NCBI RefSeq assembly: GCF_004297405.1
Contig: NZ_SCVC01000021.1
Location: forward strand, 186,001-250,000
Direction: 5' to 3'
From: Reyranella sp.
GTDB lineage: Bacteria; Pseudomonadota; Alphaproteobacteria; Reyranellales; Reyranellaceae
Length of the DNA: 64,000 nt
Below, in pieces: positions 47,705 through 55,755 of the stretch (positions are counted from its first letter, which is position 1; every line of letters begins with the position of its first letter). The notes under the pieces are model-generated. The model saw nothing but the letters and a program-made list of their open reading frames with translations. It searched no databases and was not told the origin of the DNA. The position numbers and the translations under genes are program-made.

Positions 47705-48172
47705 ATGGCGAGATCGCATCCCGTTGATGTTCACGTCGGAGCGCGTATGCGCCAGCGACGCACTCTCCTTGGCATGAGCCAGGAGAAGCTCGGGACGGCG
47801 GTCGGCCTCACCTTCCAGCAAATTCAGAAGTACGAACGTGGTTCAAACCGCATCGGCTCCAGCCGGCTCTTCGAATTCGCGAAGGTGCTGGACGTACCAG
47901 TCTCCTATTTTTTCGACGAGATGCCGTCCAATGCTCTCGCCGGTCGGCCGATGTCAGGCCGTGGCCGCAAGAGCGGCTTCGGCGAGGCGGCCACGCCGTT
48001 CGAGCAGGAGAAGGATCCGCTGATCAAGCGCGAGACGCTCGAATTGGTGCGCGCCTACTACAAGATTCGCGAAAGCCGCGTGCGCAAGCGCATCTTCGAG
48101 ATGGTCAAGGCAGTCGGAGCGGCCAGCCATGCCGAGGTCCTCGGGGGCCGCAAGGGCCGCAACAAGGACTAG
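47705..48172 (+). CDS. XRE-family helix-turn-helix regulator
   Basis: 155 residues from ATG 47705. The N-terminal HTH is VGARMRQRRTLLGMSQEKLGTAVGLTFQQIQKYERGSNRIGSSRLFEFAKVLDVPVSYFFDEM. The C-terminal half (PLIKRETLELVRAYYKIRESRVRKRIFEMVKAVG) is helical and basic. This gene, between lnt and metK, is conserved in alphaproteobacteria. Its own leader holds an operator-like site, suggesting autoregulation or control by another regulator. Confidence 0.9.
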   Translation: MARSHPVDVHVGARMRQRRTLLGMSQEKLGTAVGLTFQQIQKYERGSNRIGSSRLFEFAKVLDVPVSYFFDEMPSNALAGRPMSGRGRKSGFGEAATPFEQEKDPLIKRETLELVRAYYKIRESRVRKRIFEMVKAVGAASHAEVLGGRKGRNKD

Positions 48173-48260
48173 CGGTCGCCGAAAGGCCACCGCCTGAGGC
48201 ATGCGAGCCTCTTGATTTCTCCTGTCAGTTGGAGTTTTTAACGGCGCGGCTTCGATGGTC

Positions 48261-48376
48261 GAAGTCGCCGCGGACGGATTTGGACGACTTGCCACCGCGC
48301 TAATAAAGGCTAAGCCGGACGTTGGCGGTCTTTCCGCCCTGCCCGGGAGTCCAGCGACAACCGTGGAGGGCTTAAA
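48261..48376 (+). promoter_or_regulatory. metK leader with SAM-II-like aptamer and possible SD-sequestering switch
   Basis: P1 can pair CGCGG (48269-48273) with CCGCG (48295-48299). Inside and after it lie GGATTTGG, CTTGCC, TAATAAA and GCTAA in the order of SAM-II, but the P2 pseudoknot pairing is not evident. Downstream, GCCCT (48336-48340) can pair with the ribosome-binding AGGGC (48367-48371), and this competes with a hairpin GGCGG/CCGCC (48324-48338). That is a plausible translational switch for metK. It is a divergent SAM-II relative or an unnamed metK element. Confidence 0.5.
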
Positions 48377-49663
48377 GTGGCGCTCAAAGACTATATTTTC
48401 ACCAGCGAGTCGGTTTCCGAAGGCCATCCGGACAAGGTCTGCGATCAGATCTCGGACGCCATTCTTGACGCGTTCATCGCCAACGACGTGAAGCTCGGCC
48501 ATGCCGACGACAGCCACGCCAACACCCGTCTGGGCTGCGAGACGCTGGCTACGACCAATAAGATCGTGATCGCTGGCGAAGGCCGTGCGTCGGAGCCGTA
48601 CATGAAGAAGTACGGCAAGCACACCATCGTGAACCGCGAGGCCATCTCCGAGATCGCCCGCGATGTGGTGCGTGACATCGGCTACGACCAGGACGGCTTC
48701 TCCTTCCATGGCGCCGACATCGACGTGCTGCTGCACGGTCAGTCGCCGGACATCGCCATGGGCGTCGATGCCAAGAAGAAGGGCGGCAATCTCGGCGAGC
48801 AGGAGGGCGCGGGCGATCAGGGCCTGATGTTCGGTTTCGCCTGCCGCGACAGTGAGGAGTACGAGAAGGGCTCGTTCATGCCGGCCCCGATCTATTTCTC
48901 GCACAAGATTCTCGAGGTGCTGAGCAAGGCGCGCCGCTCGGGTGAGCTGCCCGACCTGCAGCCCGACGCCAAGAGTCAGGTGACGGTGCGTTACATCGAC
49001 GGCAAGGCCGTCGGCGCCACCAAGGTCGTGGTTTCCACGCAGCACCGCGAAGCCAACAAGAAGGGCAAGAAGTACAACTCGGGCATGATCCGCGAGATGA
49101 TCGCCGGTCACGTCGAGAAGTCGCTGCCGAAGGGCTGGATGCCAAAGAAGGCGGCCGACTTCTTCGTCAACCCGACGGGCAACTTCGTCGTCGGCGGCCC
49201 CGATGGCGATTGCGGCCTCACGGGCCGCAAGATCATCGTCGACACTTACGGCGGCTATGCCCCGCATGGCGGCGGCGCCTTCTCGGGCAAGGACCCGACC
49301 AAGGTCGATCGCTCGGCTGCCTATGCCGCGCGCTATCTCGCCAAGAACGTCGTTGCTGCCGGCCTCGCTGATCGCTGCCTGATCCAGGTGGCCTATGCGA
49401 TCGGCGTCGCCGATCCGATGTCGCTCTATGTCGACACGCAGGGCACCGGCAAGGTCGACGAGCGCAAGCTCGAGAAGATCCTTTCGGACCTCTTCCCGCT
49501 GCGGCCGACGAACATCCGCCGCTCGCTCGAGCTCAACAAGCCGATCTACCGGCGCACTGCGGCCTACGGCCACTTCGGCCGCAAGCCGGAGAAGGACGGC
49601 GGCTTCTCCTGGGAGCGCACCGACCTCGTGCCCGAACTGAAGCGCGCCTTCAGCGCCCGCTAA
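48377..49663 (+). CDS. metK: S-adenosylmethionine synthetase
   Basis: 428 residues from GTG 48377, preceded by GGAGGG. It has the three-domain MetK fold with [24 protein letters not shown] (ATP/Met site), [32 protein letters not shown] and [19 protein letters not shown] (P-loop-like). It makes SAM from methionine and ATP. It is about 40 residues longer than the E. coli enzyme, with insertions including [15 protein letters not shown] and [10 protein letters not shown] strong terminator follows. Confidence 0.97.
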   Translation: MALKDYIFTSESVSEGHPDKVCDQISDAILDAFIANDVKLGHADDSHANTRLGCETLATTNKIVIAGEGRASEPYMKKYGKHTIVNREAISEIARDVVRDIGYDQDGFSFHGADIDVLLHGQSPDIAMGVDAKKKGGNLGEQEGAGDQGLMFGFACRDSEEYEKGSFMPAPIYFSHKILEVLSKARRSGELPDLQPDAKSQVTVRYIDGKAVGATKVVVSTQHREANKKGKKYNSGMIREMIAGHVEKSLPKGWMPKKAADFFVNPTGNFVVGGPDGDCGLTGRKIIVDTYGGYAPHGGGAFSGKDPTKVDRSAAYAARYLAKNVVAAGLADRCLIQVAYAIGVADPMSLYVDTQGTGKVDERKLEKILSDLFPLRPTNIRRSLELNKPIYRRTAAYGHFGRKPEKDGGFSWERTDLVPELKRAFSAR

Positions 49664-49683
49664 AGCGGCAAGCCTACTCTTCG

Positions 49684-49717
49684 AAAGGCGCGCGGGGTTC
49701 TGCCTCGCGCGCCTTTT
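49684..49717 (+). terminator. Intrinsic terminator after metK
   Basis: AAAGGCGCGCGGG and CCTCGCGCGCCTTTT form a stem of about 12 bp around TTCTG, ending in TTTT. It begins 20 bases after the metK stop and ends the metK transcript. Confidence 0.88.
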
Positions 49718-49776
49718 GCTTGAGGACTCGGCGCCAACTAATTGAGTCTTAATGTCTTTCCGGGTACCCTCCGGAA

Positions 49777-51945
49777 ATGGCTCCGCTTGAGAACGGCGGC
49801 TTTCAGCAGTCCCTGTGGGACAGTGCGAGCCGTCCCCGCGTCGACTCGCTCATGAGGGCCCTGCTGTACATCGCCCAGCAGATCGGCCGGCCGGTGAGCG
49901 AAGCCGATGTGCGGCGCCTCGCGGCGGTTCCGGCTTCGGGCCTGGATGAAGCGGCCTTCCTGATGGCCGGTTCGCGACTTGGCCTGGCCGCCGATGCTGT
50001 CGATCTCACGATAGCGAGACTAGACGAGCTGTCTCTGCCTTTTGCCCTGCTGGCGCCTGATCGGACAGTGCATGTCGTCGTCTCCGGTCGGGCCCATCGC
50101 TGGACCGTCCTCGACGTGGTCGAGGGCCGCGCCTGGCAACTCGGTGACGACGAGCTGTCGGCGCTGGGCTCGCGTGCATTGGTGTTGCGTGAGCCCGCGC
50201 TCAGGCAGGCAACAGAGCAATGGTACATGCCGTTGTGGGCGCGCGTGCGGCCTGTCGTGCTCAAGCTCGCGGCCGCCTCGTTCCTGATCAACGTGCTTGG
50301 TCTCCTGACACCGCTCTTCGTGATGCTAGCCGTCAATACGGTGATCGGCCGCCATCCGCCGGAGAGCCTGTCGTCGGTGATGACCGTCCTCTGCATCGGC
50401 ATGCTGATAGCCTATGCAGCGGATTTCGGTCTGCGTGTGTCGCGTGGCTGGCTGTCGGCGCGGACTGGCGCGCGGCTCGATGCGCTGATGAGCGCGGAGG
50501 TGTTGCATCACCTCGTGGCGTTGCCCTTTCGGCACTTCGAGCGCACGCCATCGGGAATCATTGCCGAGCGGTTGCGTCAGCTCGACGTGTTGCGCTCCTT
50601 CCTCACTGGCCAGATGCCGGTGCTGGCGATCGATCTTCTCTTCGTGGCGCTGTTCCTCATCGCCACCTTCGCCATCAGTACCATCCTGGGACTCGTTGCC
50701 GCCCTTGCCGTTCCCGTGCTGATCGGCGTGTCGCTCGTCATGCATCGTGCTCAGCGCCGGCTGGCCGATGAAAGTTTCCAGGCGCTCGCGGCCAAGAGTT
50801 CGACGCTCACCGAGACGGTGACCAATGCCGCCACTATCAAGGCGCTGGGGCTCGAAGCCGAGGTCGAGAGGCGCTGGCAGACGCGGGTCGAGCAATCAGC
50901 CCACACCAGCTTGCGCGCCAACAACTTGGCCAATATCGCGGCCAGTGCTTCGGGCACCTTGCAGCTTGTGGCGTCGCTCGCCATCGTCGTGATCGGTGTC
51001 GGCGAGATCGCCGATCATCAGCTGACTGTCGGCGGGCTGATCGCGGCCAACATGCTGGCGGCGCGAGCTCTGCAGCCGATGCGGCAACTGGTCGGCGCCT
51101 GGCACCAGCTTCAGGCCGTGGGAGCTGCCTTCAAGCGTATCGACGAGTTGATGAGCGAACCGGTAGAGAGCCCGCCGGGCGAGTTCGCGCCCATGCCGCC
51201 ACTGGCAGGCGACATCACGCTCGATCGTCTGACTTACCGCGCCGACGAGCGCGGGCCGGCGATCCTGCGCGATGCCGACCTCAATGTGATGGCGGGTGAG
51301 ATCCTGGGCATCGTCGGACCTTCCGGTTCCGGCAAGAGCACCATCGCCAATTTGATTCAGGGCCTCGTGCTGCCAATCGATGGCCGCGTGCTGGTCGACG
51401 GCACCGATATCGCCCACATATCGCCAGCGCAATTGCGTGCGCAGATTGGCGCCGTGCCGCAGGACGTCCAGCTCTTCACCGGGTCGGTGCGCGAGAACAT
51501 CGCGATGGGTGTCGCCGACAAAGATCCTGGCCGCGTCGTTGCAGTCGCCAAGTTCGTCGGTGCGCACGAATTCATTCAGCGCCTGCCGCAGGGCTACAAC
51601 ACCGTGCTGGGCGAACGCGGGCAGGGCCTGTCGACCGGCCAGCGCCAGCTCCTTTGCATCGCGCGCGCGTTGATCCGCAATCCGCGCATCCTGATCCTCG
51701 ACGAAGCCACCAGCGCGCTGGATCCCGCTACCGAGGAACAGCTTCTGCGCCAGCTCAAGGGCAATACGCGTGGCCGCACCGTGATCATGATCACCCATCG
51801 GCTGGCGCCACTCGCCATCGCCGACCGTGTTGCTCTGGTGATGGACGGACGTATCGAGCGCGTCGGTCCGCCGACCGAGATCATGGCCTATGCTCGCATC
51901 CGCATGGCCGAGGCGAGCCGCGGACGGACACCCAGTGCTAGGTAA
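49777..51945 (+). CDS. Type I secretion ABC transporter with inactive C39-like domain
   Basis: 722 residues. Residues about 20-135 form a peptidase-C39-like domain (LLYIAQQIGRPVSEADVRRLAAVPASGLDEAAFLMAGSRLGLAADAV) that lacks the catalytic Cys, as in RTX-toxin and adhesin exporters. Six membrane segments follow (about 160-450), then the ATPase with Walker A GPSGSGKST (about 513), signature LSTGQRQ (about 617) and Walker B ILILDEATSALDP (about 637). It should export an unprocessed substrate with an HlyD-type adaptor and outer-membrane channel. Neither partner nor substrate is beside it. Confidence 0.88.
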   Translation: MAPLENGGFQQSLWDSASRPRVDSLMRALLYIAQQIGRPVSEADVRRLAAVPASGLDEAAFLMAGSRLGLAADAVDLTIARLDELSLPFALLAPDRTVHVVVSGRAHRWTVLDVVEGRAWQLGDDELSALGSRALVLREPALRQATEQWYMPLWARVRPVVLKLAAASFLINVLGLLTPLFVMLAVNTVIGRHPPESLSSVMTVLCIGMLIAYAADFGLRVSRGWLSARTGARLDALMSAEVLHHLVALPFRHFERTPSGIIAERLRQLDVLRSFLTGQMPVLAIDLLFVALFLIATFAISTILGLVAALAVPVLIGVSLVMHRAQRRLADESFQALAAKSSTLTETVTNAATIKALGLEAEVERRWQTRVEQSAHTSLRANNLANIAASASGTLQLVASLAIVVIGVGEIADHQLTVGGLIAANMLAARALQPMRQLVGAWHQLQAVGAAFKRIDELMSEPVESPPGEFAPMPPLAGDITLDRLTYRADERGPAILRDADLNVMAGEILGIVGPSGSGKSTIANLIQGLVLPIDGRVLVDGTDIAHISPAQLRAQIGAVPQDVQLFTGSVRENIAMGVADKDPGRVVAVAKFVGAHEFIQRLPQGYNTVLGERGQGLSTGQRQLLCIARALIRNPRILILDEATSALDPATEEQLLRQLKGNTRGRTVIMITHRLAPLAIADRVALVMDGRIERVGPPTEIMAYARIRMAEASRGRTPSAR

Positions 51946-52405
51946 AGTCGGCGAAGTCCGGATCGTTGAGACGGGCGAGCCGCTCCGACGCCAGTCGCGC
52001 GCAGTCGATCAGCAATGCCTTGCGCCGGGCCGCAGCCACGGGATGTCGTGACGGTCGGCGCAGGATTTCGCCACCGTAGGCGTCGGCCACAATCAGGCCT
52101 ACCTCTTGAGCGATCAGCTCCTGCGGAAAGTCGATCGGCACGGCGAAGAAGAGCTGGTCGCACCAAGCGAGGTAGTCCGACCACTTCTGGTCGACACGCC
52201 AATCCTCGATCGAAGATTTCACCTCGACGATCGTCAGCTCGCCGTTGGCGCTGATCGCCATGACATCGGCGCGGCGACCATCCGGTAGGGGCAGCTCGAG
52301 GAGCACGGAGTAGCCGGCCTGGCGTAGCAACCGGCAGGTGCCGCGACAGACGGCGAGGGTGATCTCGGGGCGCGTCGATCGCGCTGAAGAGGGTGGCGTT
52401 TCCAC
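51938..52405 (-). CDS. mmcB: MmcB-family DNA repair protein
   Basis: 155 residues from GTG 52405. RPEITLAVCRGTCRLLRQAGYSVLLELPLPDGRRADVMAISANGELTIVEVKSSIEDWRVDQKWSDY has the restriction endonuclease-like core with an Asp...Glu-x-Lys site (DVMA...VEVKSS). MmcB is a SOS/mitomycin-linked repair protein of alphaproteobacteria. It starts directly after the Sel1-repeat gene stop and overlaps the convergent exporter gene by 8 bases. Confidence 0.88.
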   Translation of the reverse strand: METPPSSARSTRPEITLAVCRGTCRLLRQAGYSVLLELPLPDGRRADVMAISANGELTIVEVKSSIEDWRVDQKWSDYLAWCDQLFFAVPIDFPQELIAQEVGLIVADAYGGEILRRPSRHPVAAARRKALLIDCARLASERLARLNDPDFADFT

Positions 52406-53602
52406 CTATCGGCGTGGCGCCATGAGGCGGGGCTGGCCGTCGTCTTGCGGCAGCTCGGAGGTCGGCTTGAACGCTTGGGCGAGGGCTTCGGCGCGCTTGC
52501 GGTCGCGATCGGAAACTTTGTCGGCGAGCTTGTCGCGCGCTGCGCTGGCGTCGGGGCGGCCGCTGCGTTCGGCGAGCAGTAGCCATTTGTAGCCTTCGGC
52601 CGGATCAGTCGCGCCGCCAGCACCACTTACCAGCAATACGCCCAGCGCCTGCTGCGCTTCGGTAAGCCCTTGCTGCGCAGCGCGGTTGTACCAGAGCTGG
52701 GCTTGCGCCGGATCGCGCGGGACACCGACGCCGCCGAGATAGGCATTGGCGAGCTTGAACTGCGCCGATGGCACGCCGCCGTTGGCGGCGAGTTCGTACC
52801 AAGCGATGGCGATCTTCAGCGCTTTGTCGTTGGCAGCTTTGTCGCGTTGCATAGGCATGCGCACGGCAATGTCGCCGAGCGCGAGTGCGGCCTCTGGTAC
52901 GCCGTTCTCCTGAGCCTGCACCAGCCAGCGATGGGACGCCGAGAGATCTTTCTTGACGCCGGCGCCTTCGGACAGGGCGAGGCCGTAGCGCAGCGCGGCC
53001 GTGGGATGGCCTTTCTCCGCAGCACGGCGGAACAGATCGGCGGCGCGCGTCGTATCGGCCGCCACCGGCGGAGCGGCTTCGTCCATCGCGCGTCCGAGGG
53101 TGTAAAGCGCATAGGGGTCGCCGTCGGAAGCTGCCTTCTCGAGCCAGGCGCGCGCCTGGACGAGATCGCGTGGCACGCCTTGGCCGCGAAGATAGAGCAG
53201 GCCGAGATTGGTCTGGGCGCGGCGATGGCCTTGCTCGGCGGCCTTGGTGAACAGCTCGGCGGCGCGCGTGTCTTTGCGCGGCTGGCCGGCGTCGCCACGG
53301 GCATAGACCAACCCAAGTCGGTGTTGGCCTTCGGCCGATCCGGCATCGGCTGCACGTTGGATCAGCCGAAGTCCTTCGGCCGTAGCGCCGCGCTCGATCA
53401 GGATGGCGCCAAGCCAGGCGTCTGCATCGGCGCTGCGCAGCGCGCGCAGCGCCTGCTCGGCCGTGGCCACGTCGCCCTGGCGATAGGCCGTGACCGCAGG
53501 GCGCAGTGCCGCCGCGACATCCGACGCATCGCTTCGCTGAGCTTGAGCGGCTGTGCTCGCGACGAGCAGCGCCGCGACCAGCGCCGCTCGTGCGGCAATC
53601 AT
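52406..53602 (-). CDS. Exported Sel1-like repeat protein
   Basis: 398 residues with a signal peptide (AARAALVAALLVASTAAQA). At least seven Sel1-like repeats follow, of the type AAELFTKAAEQGHRRAQTNLGLLYLRGQGVPRD, so it forms an alpha-solenoid scaffold in the periplasm. The C-terminal tail is Lys/Arg rich. Function unknown. Coupled by ATGA to the upstream smaller Sel1 protein. Confidence 0.88.
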   Translation of the reverse strand: MIAARAALVAALLVASTAAQAQRSDASDVAAALRPAVTAYRQGDVATAEQALRALRSADADAWLGAILIERGATAEGLRLIQRAADAGSAEGQHRLGLVYARGDAGQPRKDTRAAELFTKAAEQGHRRAQTNLGLLYLRGQGVPRDLVQARAWLEKAASDGDPYALYTLGRAMDEAAPPVAADTTRAADLFRRAAEKGHPTAALRYGLALSEGAGVKKDLSASHRWLVQAQENGVPEAALALGDIAVRMPMQRDKAANDKALKIAIAWYELAANGGVPSAQFKLANAYLGGVGVPRDPAQAQLWYNRAAQQGLTEAQQALGVLLVSGAGGATDPAEGYKWLLLAERSGRPDASAARDKLADKVSDRDRKRAEALAQAFKPTSELPQDDGQPRLMAPRR

Positions 53603-54096
53603 TTCGTCTTGAACTGGAAGGCCATCGCTGCGGCCTTGGCCTTCTCGACTTCGTCGGGCTTCAGTTCACGAGCCGCCTGATCGAGGGCGAGCTGGGCGTT
53701 GGGTACGTTCCACTTCTCGGCAATGGCGCACCACTTGTAGGCCTCGAACAGGCTCTTCGGTACGCCCTTGCCTTCGGCATAAGCGCCAGCCAACGGGATC
53801 ATCGCCGGCAGATAGCCGCGCTCGGAAGCATCGAGCAGAAGTGGCGCGGCTTTGCTGAGGTCGAAGAGCTTGGATTCGGCGTTGCCGTAGATGTAGAGGC
53901 CAAGCAGGAACTGGGCGCGCGGATCGCGTTCCTTGGCAAGGACCTGCAGGTCCTTTTCCGCCGCGACGACATCGCCGGCTTGCAGTGCCTTTACGGCTTC
54001 TTCCATGTTGGCGGAGGCGGGCAGGGCGAGCGCGCCCAACATCACGACAGCGCTGGCCAAAGGAAGAAGAGCACGGCAGGAACGGACAAGGCGCAC
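53599..54096 (-). CDS. Exported small Sel1/TPR-like protein
   Basis: 165 residues from GTG 54096, preceded by GGGAGC and giving a clean signal peptide (VRLVRSCRALLPLASAVVMLGALALPASA). Two or three Sel1/TPR-type helix pairs follow (ALQAGDVVAAEKDLQVLAKERDPRAQFLLGLYIYGNAE; AYAEGKGVPKSLFEAYKWCAIAE). The open frame reaches 54252, but the extra residues would hide the signal peptide. Probably a periplasmic partner of the next, larger Sel1 protein. Confidence 0.82.
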   Translation of the reverse strand: MRLVRSCRALLPLASAVVMLGALALPASANMEEAVKALQAGDVVAAEKDLQVLAKERDPRAQFLLGLYIYGNAESKLFDLSKAAPLLLDASERGYLPAMIPLAGAYAEGKGVPKSLFEAYKWCAIAEKWNVPNAQLALDQAARELKPDEVEKAKAAAMAFQFKTK

Positions 54097-54549
54097 GGAG
54101 AAGCTCCCGATGTCTGTGGCCGGTCGTGCCGGCCGATATTGGCATGACGCCGCGTCGTCTAGCATGGAATTAGGGCTGAAACACGAAACGCCGCCGATCC
54201 GCGCGGCACGATCTGTAGTTTGCATTGAGTTCTGACGGCTTGTGCACTGCAAATTCTCATTAACCTATTGCAAACACGACATTTTCTTTCTCGACCGCCT
54301 TATTGTGCGCGTTGCCTGCATTCCCCTTCCCGACTATCTGATGAGCGAATTGTGCAGGAATCCTTAGTCTTTTGGAGACCTCGCCAAATTCAGATATGCA
54401 ATTTTGCAACTAACGGGAGTGGGTTCTCATTTGTTAGGGTGCCCTCATAAGAGACGCTTCAGCGTCGTCGAAATTCATATCTGGAAGGAATTCAAAGCTG
54501 GCTGCGCTTCTCTGGAGCGCGCCGTACACCAAGATCCGAATGCCCGCCG
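54097..54549. other. AT-rich intergenic region without a convincing gene
   Basis: About 450 bp. Bases 54215-54430 are AT-rich and contain several TTTGCA/TGCAAA elements (54219, 54247, 54268 areas) plus operator-like motif copy 2 at 54392. A 75-codon frame from 54404 overlaps the sRNA-like hairpins and has no recognisable protein features, so it is not called. Confidence 0.5.
54392..54408 (+). promoter_or_regulatory. Operator-like motif copy 2 (AGATATGCAWTTYTGCA)
   Basis: AGATATGCAATTTTGCA, with the same TGCA-N4-TGCA core as copies 1 and 3. It lies upstream of the first sRNA-like hairpin cluster and could regulate it. Confidence 0.55.
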
Positions 54550-54675
54550 GCGGCCTCCCAAGCCGCTCGTTGAAGCCCCCTTCCCACACACCCCAGGGCT
54601 TCGACAACCCCACACCCAGGCGGGTTTCTAAGGAAGGCCGGTCGTTCCCCAAGCGGCCGGCCTTTCGTATTTTTG
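54550..54675 (+). ncRNA. Candidate small RNA A with anti-SD hairpin loops and terminator
   Basis: Three hairpins in a row: CGGC-CTCCCAA-GCCG (54551-54565); GAAGCCC/GGGCTTC (54572-54602) with a C-rich loop containing CCTTCCC; and a terminator AAGGCCGGTCG/CGGCCGGCCTT-type stem (54634-54664) followed by TCGTATTTTT. The loops can pair with Shine-Dalgarno sequences, as in alphaproteobacterial suhB/alpha-r14-like sRNAs. It resembles cluster B at 55583. The 5' end is not defined. Confidence 0.5.
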
Positions 54676-54830
54676 ACCTGTTTGCGGGACGTGGTCGACC
54701 CTTCCGAGATACTAGTAAAAGGCTGGATCCGCGCCGACGGGCGCATCAATTCTGCGCGCCTTCTGCAATGTCAGATCACCCAAAAACGCCTATCTCGGAG
54801 AAAAAATACCGCGAAAATCAGGCATATTAT

Positions 54831-54859
54831 TTGACAAGATATGCATTTTTGCAGATTAC
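54831..54859 (+). promoter_or_regulatory. Promoter of the TetR-like gene with operator motif copy 3 in the spacer
   Basis: A perfect -35 TTGACA (54831-54836) is followed by exactly 17 bases, AGATATGCATTTTTGCA (54837-54853), then GATTAC as a weak -10. The conserved motif thus fills the whole spacer, a position where a bound repressor would block RNA polymerase. The TetR-type gene starts 63 bases on. Confidence 0.6.
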
Positions 54860-54921
54860 GGCGGTGCGGCGGCATGTTAAGATTCAGCCATTAAAGCAAA
54901 TCTTATTTTATCGGTTCACCT

Positions 54922-55572
54922 ATGAAAATTGTCGGATTCCCAATCGACGTAACGCGTTCGCAGGATGGCCGCATCGTTCGTGGCCTGCGGACCCGCCAAG
55001 CCTTGATCCAGGCAACCCTCGACCTCATCCAAGCCGGTGACGTCGAACCGACGTCCGCCGCCATCGCCACCATCGCCGGTGTTTCGAGCCGCGCGCTCTT
55101 CCAGCACTTCACCAGCCTCTCCGATCTCTACGCGGCGGCCTTCGATCTTGCGGTCGGCCGCGCCTTCGATGGCAACCGGCCCGTCGACGCTACGGCGCCG
55201 CTGTCCCGTCGCATCGAATTGCTGGTCTCCGATCGCGCGCAGCTCTTCGAGGAGTGGCTGCCGGTTTGGCACTTCGCCGAGCGCGTGCGCAGCGTGGCGC
55301 CCGCCGTCGGCATGGGGGTCGTGCAGCTTCGCCGGCTTCTACGCGAAAGGATCGCCGCATGGTTCGAGGTCGAACTGAGCAATCTCGATCCAGGCTCGCA
55401 CGATCTCGTGCTCGATTCGCTCGATCTGGCCTTCGGCCTCGATAGCTGGATGAACATGCGCGAACAGCTTCGTCTTTCGCCGATGCATGCCTCGCGGACC
55501 TGGCGTTTCACCGCGCAGGCAATCGTCCTGCAGGCGCTCACAGTTCCCGATCTGCCCGTGGCGGTGGCCTAG
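54922..55572 (+). CDS. TetR-family transcriptional regulator
   Basis: 216 residues from ATG 54922. TetR DNA-binding domain: RIVRGLRTRQALIQATLDLIQAGDVEPTSAAIATIAGVSSRALFQHFTSLSDLYAAAF. The ligand-binding half (about 75-216) is helical and unassigned. It resembles the regulator at 18907. Its promoter carries operator-like motif copy 3. An sRNA-like hairpin cluster with terminator follows 10 bases after the stop. No dedicated target operon adjoins it. Confidence 0.85.
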   Translation: MKIVGFPIDVTRSQDGRIVRGLRTRQALIQATLDLIQAGDVEPTSAAIATIAGVSSRALFQHFTSLSDLYAAAFDLAVGRAFDGNRPVDATAPLSRRIELLVSDRAQLFEEWLPVWHFAERVRSVAPAVGMGVVQLRRLLRERIAAWFEVELSNLDPGSHDLVLDSLDLAFGLDSWMNMREQLRLSPMHASRTWRFTAQAIVLQALTVPDLPVAVA

Positions 55573-55582
55573 TCAGCCACCG

Positions 55583-55690
55583 AGGCGAAGCTCCTCCCAA
55601 CACCCCAAAGGCTTCGTTTCAAACCTCCCACACCAGTCACGGGCCATCGCGGAGGCCGGCCGTTCCCCAAGCGGCCGGCCTCTTCCGTTT
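55583..55690 (+). ncRNA. Candidate small RNA B (or TetR 3' UTR) with CCTCCC loops and terminator
   Basis: CGAAGC (55586-55591) pairs with GCTTCG (55611-55616) around a loop with CTCCTCCC. A second exposed CCTCCC lies at 55624-55629. The terminator has a 10-bp stem, GAGGCCGGCC (55652-55661) with GGCCGGCCTC (55673-55682), and loop GTTCCCCAAGC, followed by a weak T-tract. The terminator loop and stem match cluster A nearly base for base, showing common origin. Anti-SD loops suggest a trans-acting sRNA. Confidence 0.5.
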
Positions 55691-55694
55691 CGGC

Positions 55695-55724
55695 AAAGAA
55701 AAAGGCGACGGCATTGCCGTCGCC
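55695..55724 (-). terminator. Intrinsic terminator of the cytochrome c' gene
   Basis: On the minus strand GGCGACGGC (55724-55716) pairs with GCCGTCGCC (55712-55704) and is followed by TTTTTCTTTG. It lies about 30 bases after the cytochrome gene stop. Confidence 0.85.
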
Positions 55725-55755
55725 TTCATCTCGAAAGCGCCGATATCGGTTGGGC

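Noticed and set aside
54404-54631. 75-codon frame in the intergenic region
   Set aside because: It overlaps the sRNA-like hairpins and terminator arm, has no family features, and its composition is that of random GC-rich sequence.
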